A DNA stretch of 34,414 nt from DASTGO01 sp035719045 (GTDB taxonomy: Bacteria; Actinomycetota; Actinomycetes; Actinomycetales; Kineosporiaceae). Under the pieces are notes generated by a model that was given only the letters and a program-made list of their open reading frames with translations, was not told where the DNA came from and made no database searches. The stretch covers positions 1 to 34,414 of the forward strand of contig DASTGO010000313.1 in the NCBI GenBank assembly GCA_035719045.1. The letters run 5' to 3'. This document shows, one piece after another, positions 7,300 to 13,749 of this stretch; positions within the stretch are counted from its first letter, which is position 1, and every line of letters starts with the position of its first letter. The position numbers and the translations under genes were made by a program.

Positions 7300-8322
7300 T
7301 CAGTTGGCGGCGAACACCACGCGCCAGCCATGCTGCCCGGTGTACTGCGCCCGGAACGGCAACTCGCCGATCGTGCCGTCCCAGACACCGGCCCCGGTCA
7401 GGACGATGCGCTTCCACGTGATCGGTTCCAGCACGATCGGCCGTGGAATGTACCCTCCGCAGCCACCGCCCGCGTAGTTGCGATCGTGAATGAGCCAGGT
7501 GCGGATCGCGATCTCGGCGCTGCTCCGCGACGAGGCGCGGGCCAGCGAGACCGGCCCGGTGCGGGCTGCCAGTCGCCGGGCCGCGGCCAGGTCGGACCCG
7601 AACAGTCCGGCCGGCGCGGACCCGTTGCCAAGGCATGCGAACAGCGTTCGGGCCCCTTCCCCGTTGCGGGGCAGCGGCTGCCCCGCGTACAGCTCGATGT
7701 CATGCATTGCGGCCGTCCGGGAGGCCAGGTCGGCGTACACCTGCAGCAGCGAACGCTGCAGCGCCGGAGGCAGCCCGCCGGGCATCGCGCGCACCACCGC
7801 GTCCAGGTCGATCGCCCGCACCGCGGCCACGGTGCGCTGGTCGAACCTGATCGTCGTGGGCCCGATCCCGCGGTTGATCTCCGCGGCCGCGCGCCGGAGC
7901 TGGCCGTCCGCACGGGTTGCGGCGGCGAAGAAGCCGGCCAACTGGTCAGCAGCCGTGCTCCGGACGTCGCCGATAGTGGATGAACCGGACGGGGTGGCGC
8001 CCGACGGGGACGGGTTGCTGATCGACGGGATCGGCGCCGTCAAGCCGGAAGCATCCAGCGAAGGAGATACCGAGCCGGCAGTCCCCGTCGGCGGACCGGA
8101 CGCGCCGGCGCTGCCGGCGGAACCGGCCCTACCGCAGGCCGAACCGGCCGCCAGGATCGCGGCCACCAGCAATCCGGCAGCAGCCGTCCGACGGAGCCCG
8201 GCGCGACCGCGGCGCCCCGTCCCGGAGCGCTGATCGCAACTGACTCCCCCACCCGGGCCCGGGAGTTGCCGGCCCGCCTTGCCGTGACACACATGGTCTT
8301 CCGCACGGCCATATCCGCGCAT
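7300..8322 (-). CDS. Secreted lipoprotein of unknown function
   Basis: ATG 8322 follows GGAGG at eight bases and gives 340 residues. The first 44 residues are a long basic lead, then comes a lipoprotein signal: RRTAAAGLLVAAILAAGSAC, with the lipobox cysteine at about 63. A Gly/Ser/Pro-rich linker (about 64-110) follows, then a soluble domain of about 230 residues ending in a tryptophan-containing strand (GWRVVFAAN). The domain is mixed alpha/beta with no recognised catalytic motif; it has a conserved-looking GGGCGGYIPRP segment. The product is probably anchored to the outer face of the membrane. It is alone on its strand, convergent to FIST, and separated from the methyltransferase gene upstream by 181 bases. 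Confidence 0.75.
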   Translation of the reverse strand: MRGYGRAEDHVCHGKAGRQLPGPGGGVSCDQRSGTGRRGRAGLRRTAAAGLLVAAILAAGSACGRAGSAGSAGASGPPTGTAGSVSPSLDASGLTAPIPSISNPSPSGATPSGSSTIGDVRSTAADQLAGFFAAATRADGQLRRAAAEINRGIGPTTIRFDQRTVAAVRAIDLDAVVRAMPGGLPPALQRSLLQVYADLASRTAAMHDIELYAGQPLPRNGEGARTLFACLGNGSAPAGLFGSDLAAARRLAARTGPVSLARASSRSSAEIAIRTWLIHDRNYAGGGCGGYIPRPIVLEPITWKRIVLTGAGVWDGTIGELPFRAQYTGQHGWRVVFAAN

Positions 8323-8503
8323 CGTGATCGCCTCCGAGACAACCGGGGCCGCCTTCCCCTGAGCGGGCCCGCACCGGTAGCACGCGCACGTGTCGGGGAT
8401 GGTTGTCCATCGGCCCCGGCCGCCGGTGGGACCCCCACGCCTGCGTGATCAAGGTCCGGCGATCGACCGTAGTCGCGTCCTCCACAGCCGGAGCGCAGCG
8501 AGA

Positions 8504-9163
8504 TCAGAACGTCTCGACGCGGGTCGCCCGGATCATCAGGACGTCGAACGTCTCACGGGACGAGTTGAGGCGACGGCTCCACGCCGAGGCGAGCGACTCC
8601 AGCTCCTCGTCGCTGACGTAGTGCGCATCGCCGATCGCCCAGCCGACCCGCCGGTACTGCGAGCTGAGCGACTGCAGCACGGAATCAGGCGTCGGCTCAC
8701 CCACGTCGCCGACCTCCCTGACCGGCGGCCGCCAGGCGTGCAGGTTGAGCGTGCAGACCAGTTCGGCGCCGGCGTGGGTCGCACCGGCGAGGCGTTCCAG
8801 GATGCGGTCCTCACCGGGCCGGACCATTCCGCGCAGCAGGCTGCCCCACGGCATGAGGACGTGGATCTCGTCGAGGCCGGTCAGTTCGGCCGGGAGCTGC
8901 TCGGCGGCCGACCACACGTACAGGACGTTCGGCTGCCCGCCGCGCTGCGGCTTGGCGGCGGCCCGCTGGGACGCCTTGACCATGCCGTCACGGCTGGCGT
9001 CCAGGCCGACGACCAGCCATTCGGGGTGCTGGCGCGCCACCCGCAGGGCATGCTTCCCGTCACCGGTGCCGACGTCGAGGAGAACGCGCTCGTACGACTC
9101 CCGCAGCGCCGTCACGTCAGCCCCGCTGAGATCGATCGTCTGCTTGCCTACGACCCGGCGCAC
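8504..9163 (-). CDS. kamB: KamB-type 16S rRNA (adenine-1408 N1)-methyltransferase
   Basis: The GTG at 9163 follows GGAG at five bases and gives 219 residues, the normal length. The sequence follows the KamB/NpmA family closely: opening RRVVGK, SAM motif DVGTGDGKH (30-38), MPWGSLLRG (104-112) and AWSRRL...SSR...FDVL near the end. Trp106 and Trp195 match the two tryptophans that hold the flipped A1408 in this family. Methylating A1408 in the decoding site gives resistance to kanamycin- and apramycin-type aminoglycosides. In producers the gene lies in antibiotic clusters. Here it is third in an operon with an IleRS-like gene and a DUF371 protein, ten bases after the latter's stop, and no aminoglycoside biosynthesis genes are in view. 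All key residues appear intact. Confidence 0.9.
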   Translation of the reverse strand: MRRVVGKQTIDLSGADVTALRESYERVLLDVGTGDGKHALRVARQHPEWLVVGLDASRDGMVKASQRAAAKPQRGGQPNVLYVWSAAEQLPAELTGLDEIHVLMPWGSLLRGMVRPGEDRILERLAGATHAGAELVCTLNLHAWRPPVREVGDVGEPTPDSVLQSLSSQYRRVGWAIGDAHYVSDEELESLASAWSRRLNSSRETFDVLMIRATRVETF

Positions 9164-9173
9164 GAGATCTCCA

Positions 9174-10313
9174 TCAGCGGTCCTTGTGGGGCAGGCGAGC
9201 ATAGAGTTCACGCCGGTCAAGGCCGAACGGCGCGAGCGCGTCGCTGATCGTGCGGGGAGGCACTCCTGCCTCGACCAGGGCCCGCGCGATCGCCCCCAGG
9301 TCACCGGACGGGCCGGATTCCAGCGCCGCAACGACCAGTAGCGCAGCCTCGGCCGGGTGATCGGCCACGGCCGCGGGCGCGTCCGCCGCGGTGATCCAGC
9401 GGACTGCGGTGCCGACGTCCAGGGCGGCGCTCCGCACGCCCACCGGGTGGTTCGGGTAGGCGTCGGCCAACCTGCCGAGAACCGCGGTGGCGTCCTGCCG
9501 CTGGACGACGAGGACGGACGGGACCGGCCCGGGAGCGACCGGCCGGGTGCGTGCGGCGGCACGGCCCACCTGTCCGAGCCACCGCACCGGGACCGGTGGC
9601 AGGCCCGCCGCCAGCATGACCTCGAGCAGGGGGTCGCCGAGCAGCGAGGCAACGCACACGTCGTCGCCGGCCGCGATCAGCGCTGTCAGCTCACTCATCG
9701 CAGGGTGGGGCCCGCACTCGCGCAGACTGTCGTCGGGCAGCGTCGCCGCGATCACCCCCGAATCACGGACGACGCCGGCCGCTCTCGCCGCGGCCTTGCC
9801 CGGCAGCTCGACCGCGATGTCGGCGTTCTCCCACAAGGCAGCCAGCCGACCGGAGGCAGGCGCTGCCCCCCGGGAGCCGACCAGCACCAGGGGCTGCCGG
9901 GTGCTGCCGGACGGGGTCGCCTCCTCTTCCGAGATCGTCAGCCGCACCTGGGCGCCGGGGGCGCGCAACTGTTCGGCCAGGGCGGGCGGCAGGTCGGCGG
10001 CCGTCAGCGTGGATCGCACCACCAGCGTCTCGGGACCGCCGGAGGCAGCCCGTCGCAGGACGACCCGGTCGCCCACCCCATACGCCGGGTTGATCACGCC
10101 CCAGCCGCGCGCGACCTCCTCGTTCACCTCCAGGGCGAGGCTTACCGGGCCGCGCAGCAGACCGGCCTGCGGGGACGGCGCCATACCCACCCCGACCACG
10201 CAGGTGGCCCGGGCGGTGATCTCGGCCTCGGCCGTCAGCTCCAGGGACTTCTCGTGGGTGGCCCGCACCTGGGAGTGCCCCGACGCGTGCAGCACCACCG
10301 TGCGGCGAGCCAC
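9174..10313 (-). CDS. DUF371 protein with a possible RsmI-like second domain
   Basis: The GTG at 10313 gives 379 residues, 13 bases after the IleRS-like stop and 10 bases before kamB, so the three form one operon. Residues 1 to about 135 match DUF371, a small domain best known from archaea (ASGHSQVRATHEKSLE, then CVVGVGMAP). The rest resembles a decayed tetrapyrrole-methylase-fold protein like RsmI: ENADIAVE, then LIAAGDDVCVASLLGDP and AGLPPVPV, and a C-terminal helix ending GLDRRELYARL, as in RsmI. RsmI methylates C1402 of 16S rRNA, close to the KamB target A1408. The SAM-binding residues of RsmI are not clearly kept, so activity is uncertain. The DUF371 call is fairly safe; the second-domain link is an inference from pattern. 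Confidence 0.65.
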   Translation of the reverse strand: MARRTVVLHASGHSQVRATHEKSLELTAEAEITARATCVVGVGMAPSPQAGLLRGPVSLALEVNEEVARGWGVINPAYGVGDRVVLRRAASGGPETLVVRSTLTAADLPPALAEQLRAPGAQVRLTISEEEATPSGSTRQPLVLVGSRGAAPASGRLAALWENADIAVELPGKAAARAAGVVRDSGVIAATLPDDSLRECGPHPAMSELTALIAAGDDVCVASLLGDPLLEVMLAAGLPPVPVRWLGQVGRAAARTRPVAPGPVPSVLVVQRQDATAVLGRLADAYPNHPVGVRSAALDVGTAVRWITAADAPAAVADHPAEAALLVVAALESGPSGDLGAIARALVEAGVPPRTISDALAPFGLDRRELYARLPHKDR

Positions 10314-10326
10314 TGCAGCTCAACCG

Positions 10327-13300
10327 TCAGACGCGGACAACGCTCAGGGCATCCGACACGGCCACCTCGACGGCCAAGGTCTCCGCCTTGATCCAGTCCT
10401 CGTGAACCATCAGATCCGCATCGCAGGAAGGGATCCGGAGAACGATCCGGTCGGAGATCTCCAGACCACCATCTCGGCGCAGCCCGTTCACAGCCCGGAT
10501 CAGGTCGTACACCCGCGACTCGAGCCGCAGTTCGTCGTCGAGGGTGAGGTCGAGAGCGACGGTGACTCCGTCGGCACCCGTGACCTGCCAACCCTGCTTT
10601 CCCTCGCGACTGACCAGCACCTCATCGGGACCGAGCTCGAGTTCTCCGACCCGGAATCCGCCCCCGGCCAACTCTTCGAACTCCCCGGCCTGCAGCTGAG
10701 CGCGCACGGCAGCCAGCTGCGCCCCCAGCCGCGGACCGAGCACGCGCAGATTCGGCCGGACGGTGATCTGCGTGGCGCCGATGGGCCCCAGCTCGACGTT
10801 CTTCACCCGCAACTCGTCCGCGATCAGATCAAGGTATGGGGAGACCTCGTCGGCCCCCTCGACGACCAGTCGACGAAGCGGTTGGCGCACCTTCATCTTC
10901 GATGCCGCCCGCCCCTGGTGCCCGAGGTTGACCACGTGGCGGACCTTCGTCATTCCGGCGAGCAACTCGTCGTCGACGGGCCGGACCTCCGGCCAGCCGG
11001 CAAGGAAGATCGATGCGTCGTCCCCCTCGCCTTCCGGAGCCAGCGCCCGCCACAGGTGGTCGGAAATGAAGGGGACAATGGGAGCGATGACCTGCAGGCT
11101 CGTGGTCAGGCACTGCCACAGCGTCTGCAGGGCGTCCCGGTCACCGTCCCAGAAGCGACGCCGGCTCCGCCGGATGTACCAGTTGGACAGGTCTTCGAGA
11201 TAACTCTCGTAGGCCCGCACGACGTTGACGGTCAGATAACTCTCGTAGCCTTCGGTCGCCTGGGCCACGAACTGCCCGGTCCGCGCCATCGCCCACCGGT
11301 CCAACAGGTGTTCCGATTCGGGCACCGTGCCGGTCTCGGGTTCGAAGGCGGCGAGGTTCGCGTACTGGATGAAGAAGTTGACGCTGTTCCAGAGCGTGAG
11401 CAGCTTGCGCTTGACCTCGACACCTGGTTCGAAGCCGAACCAGAGATCCTGGGTGGGCGGCTGCTGGGAGAACACCCAGCGCATGCCATCGGCGCCCATC
11501 CGCTCCCAGGCCTCGTCGAACGAGATCATGTTGCCGTGGGAACCGTGCATCTCCAGGCCGTGGATGTCGACCATCCGCTCATAGCCCAGGACCTTGCGGT
11601 ACGGCGCCTTGCCCGTGATGGCGACGGACATGAACAGCAGCGAGTAGAACCACAGCCTGATCTGCTCACGCATCTCCGAGACCAGGTCGGCCGGGAACCA
11701 ATCCTCCCAGTACGCGTGGTCCGGTAGGTCCGCCGCGGTCAGCCCGGCCGCCGCACCCACCCCGAAACCCTGGGGGGTCCAGGTCTCGTTGCCCCAGCCG
11801 AGTGTGGAGAAGGGAATGATGCCCGCATCGAGCCAGACGTCGCCGACCTCAGCCACCCGGGTGACGATCTCACTGCACTTCTCGCAACGGATCCGCACGC
11901 GGTCGATCCAGGGCCGACGCAGTTCCTTGAGCCCGTCCAGCGGGTCGACGGCCCTCTCGGCCAGTTCGGCGCGAGACCCGATCACCGTGACGTGGCCGCA
12001 GGAACACGGGTAGAAGGGCAGCGGCATTCCGTAGTAACGGCGCCGCGAGATGTTCCAGTCGGACATGTTGACGAGCCAGTCGTCCATCCGCTTGCCCATG
12101 TACTCGGGCACCCACTCGACGTCCCGATTGGCAGCCCGCATGGCTTCACGGATCTCGCCGACGGAGATGAACCAGTCGTCAGCGACCCGGAACACGAGCG
12201 GCGTGTGGCAGCGCCAGCACTCGGGGTAGCGGTGGCTCAGGACACCGGCCTTGACAAGGATCCCGCGCTCACGCAACTGGTCGATGATGAGTTCTTTGGC
12301 AGAGTTGGTGGAGTGCCCGCCCAGCCAGCCGTACTCGGGGTAGAAGACCCCGGCCTCGTCGATCGGCGTGAGTACCGGCAGGTTCTCGACCCGCCCCTGG
12401 GCGAAGTCGCTCACCCCACAGCCCGGGGCGATGTGGACGACGCCGGTCCCCTCCTCGATGGACACCTCGTCCCAGGCAATCACCCGGTGGTCCACGCTCG
12501 CGCCCGGCGGCAGGTCGTCGAACGGGCCTCGGTAGCGCCACCCGACCAGCTCGGAACCGGAAAGGACGGCCTCGATTCCGTCACGACGGCCGTCCGCGAC
12601 GCCGTCGGTCAGGGCCAGCGCGCGCCATTCGCCGTTACGCAAGGCGTACTGGGCGTCGGGGTTGACCGCTGCCGCAACATTCGCCGGGAGCGTCCACGGG
12701 GTGGTCGTCCACACGACCAAGAACTCCCCCTCGCGGTCGACGAGCGGGAAGCGCACGAAGAGCGAGGGGTCTTCCTTGTCGATGTAGCTGCCGGCCAGCT
12801 CATGCGCGGAAATTGATGTCCCGCAGCGGGGGCACCATTCCGTGGCCCGGTGCCCCTTGAACAGCCAGCCACGGTCGTCGACGATCTTGAGGAATCGCCA
12901 GATGTACTCGATGTTGACATCCGAGGATGTGAAGTAGCTGGACTCCCAGTCCATCCACATCCCCAACCTGATCGAGCCGGAAACCAATTGCTCAGCCGAT
13001 TGGACGACCTTTTCCCGGCACCGGGCGGCGAACTCTTCGAGCCCGTAGGCCTCGATGTCGCGCTTCGAATCCAGGCCGAGTTCCCGTTCGACCCCGACCT
13101 CGATCCACAGGCCCTGGCAGTCGAAGCCGTTCTGGTAGCGCTGGTGGTAGCCGCGCAACGCCTTGTAGCGCTGGTACACATCCTTGAGCGTCCGGCCCCA
13201 GGCCGTGTGTACCCCAAGATTCTTGTTCGCCGTCACCGGACCGTCGAAGAAACTGAAACGCGGGCCGTCCGCGTTCTTGGCGCGCAGTTTGTCGAAGGTG

Positions 13301-13377
13301 CGCTCACGCGCCCACGTCTGGAGCATGTCCGGTTCCAGGACGCGGTGATCAAGCTGGTCGGGTAGCGGACGAAACAT
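10327..13377 (-). CDS. ileS: Isoleucyl-tRNA synthetase-like protein with altered HIGH and KMSKS motifs
   Basis: The 1016-residue protein has the full IleRS layout: Rossmann fold, inserted editing domain (TTTPWTLP; HIAPGCG...DF), zinc-type cysteine pairs (EWCPRCGTS; ECWRCH), a WFYSLLFMS region and a C-terminal anticodon-binding part. The active-site signatures are unusual. The HIGH position reads GVHT (55-58), the following WDxHGLP reads FDCQGLWIE (85-93), and KMSKS reads EMHGS (609-613), with both lysines gone. The GXHH version of HIGH is known from type 2 IleRS linked to strong mupirocin resistance; the last-His-to-Thr change goes further. It is first in an operon with the DUF371 protein and kamB, and divergent from a ValRS-like gene. 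A -10 box six bases before the ATG, with no ribosome-binding site, indicates a leaderless message. Confidence 0.9.
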   Translation of the reverse strand: MFRPLPDQLDHRVLEPDMLQTWARERTFDKLRAKNADGPRFSFFDGPVTANKNLGVHTAWGRTLKDVYQRYKALRGYHQRYQNGFDCQGLWIEVGVERELGLDSKRDIEAYGLEEFAARCREKVVQSAEQLVSGSIRLGMWMDWESSYFTSSDVNIEYIWRFLKIVDDRGWLFKGHRATEWCPRCGTSISAHELAGSYIDKEDPSLFVRFPLVDREGEFLVVWTTTPWTLPANVAAAVNPDAQYALRNGEWRALALTDGVADGRRDGIEAVLSGSELVGWRYRGPFDDLPPGASVDHRVIAWDEVSIEEGTGVVHIAPGCGVSDFAQGRVENLPVLTPIDEAGVFYPEYGWLGGHSTNSAKELIIDQLRERGILVKAGVLSHRYPECWRCHTPLVFRVADDWFISVGEIREAMRAANRDVEWVPEYMGKRMDDWLVNMSDWNISRRRYYGMPLPFYPCSCGHVTVIGSRAELAERAVDPLDGLKELRRPWIDRVRIRCEKCSEIVTRVAEVGDVWLDAGIIPFSTLGWGNETWTPQGFGVGAAAGLTAADLPDHAYWEDWFPADLVSEMREQIRLWFYSLLFMSVAITGKAPYRKVLGYERMVDIHGLEMHGSHGNMISFDEAWERMGADGMRWVFSQQPPTQDLWFGFEPGVEVKRKLLTLWNSVNFFIQYANLAAFEPETGTVPESEHLLDRWAMARTGQFVAQATEGYESYLTVNVVRAYESYLEDLSNWYIRRSRRRFWDGDRDALQTLWQCLTTSLQVIAPIVPFISDHLWRALAPEGEGDDASIFLAGWPEVRPVDDELLAGMTKVRHVVNLGHQGRAASKMKVRQPLRRLVVEGADEVSPYLDLIADELRVKNVELGPIGATQITVRPNLRVLGPRLGAQLAAVRAQLQAGEFEELAGGGFRVGELELGPDEVLVSREGKQGWQVTGADGVTVALDLTLDDELRLESRVYDLIRAVNGLRRDGGLEISDRIVLRIPSCDADLMVHEDWIKAETLAVEVAVSDALSVVRV

Positions 13378-13383
13378 GGCGGC

Positions 13384-13389
13384 AGCCTA
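13384..13389 (-). promoter_or_regulatory. -10 element of the ileS-like operon (leaderless)
   Basis: TAGGCT on the minus strand fits TANNNT and ends six bases before the ATG, which places the expected first transcribed base at the A of the start codon. No Shine-Dalgarno is present, which supports leaderless translation. No convincing -35 is seen. Confidence 0.6.
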
Positions 13390-13736
13390 GCCCATGACGA
13401 TCCCCCCGCGCCGTCCGCCCCGGACCTGGTCAGCGCCGGTTCGGCGGCGTCTGCCGACCCTGGCGAGGCCCCACCTCCGCCGGGGTCCCGGCGCGGGAGC
13501 AACGGGCCACCCTCCGGGGAGCGCTCACCGCCGTCACGACCCTTGGGCCCGGATCCGCCGAGCCGGTGCGGGGTGATCGCCGGGGATCGGGGGACGGGCG
13601 CCGGCCGAGCCGGAGAGATCGGTCTTGTCGAGGGATCGGCCGGCCGGTTCGAGAAGAAATGCGCTTCGCCTCCCCGGCCCAATCCCTTGACACATTCCGG
13701 TTCGATATCCATGCAGAGGTCTGCGCCCCCCGACGT

Positions 13737-13742
13737 TACGAT
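13737..13742 (+). promoter_or_regulatory. -10 element of the valS-like gene (leaderless)
   Basis: TACGAT fits TANNNT and ends seven bases before ATG 13750. It decides the start: the in-frame ATG at 13741 lies inside the box. The following GCCCGCC almost repeats the GCCGCC found at the same place in front of the divergent ileS-like gene. Confidence 0.6.
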
Positions 13743-13749
13743 GCCCGCC

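Larger units (their letters stand above)
13378..13749. promoter_or_regulatory. Divergent control region between the ileS-like and valS-like genes
   Basis: These 372 bases hold no gene. They carry one promoter at each end, listed separately, and several GC-rich inverted repeats. One is GCCGG followed four bases on by CCGGC near 13480-13495, an example of possible leader structure. AGGGTGG on the minus strand (complement of 13507-13513) recalls a T-box but lacks the ACC that should follow. If both genes are leaderless, as the promoter positions suggest, most of this region is not transcribed and would be an upstream operator space. Confidence 0.45.

Noticed and set aside
13507..13513. AGGGTGG on the minus strand upstream of the ileS-like gene as a T-box riboswitch
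   Set aside because: The bases after it are CCCG rather than NACC, no specifier loop or stem I motif was found, and the promoter six bases before the ATG leaves this region outside the transcript.
13687..13692. TTGACA as the -35 of the valS-like promoter
   Set aside because: It lies 44 bases before the TACGAT -10 box, far beyond the usual 16-19, and no -10 was found at the right distance from it.
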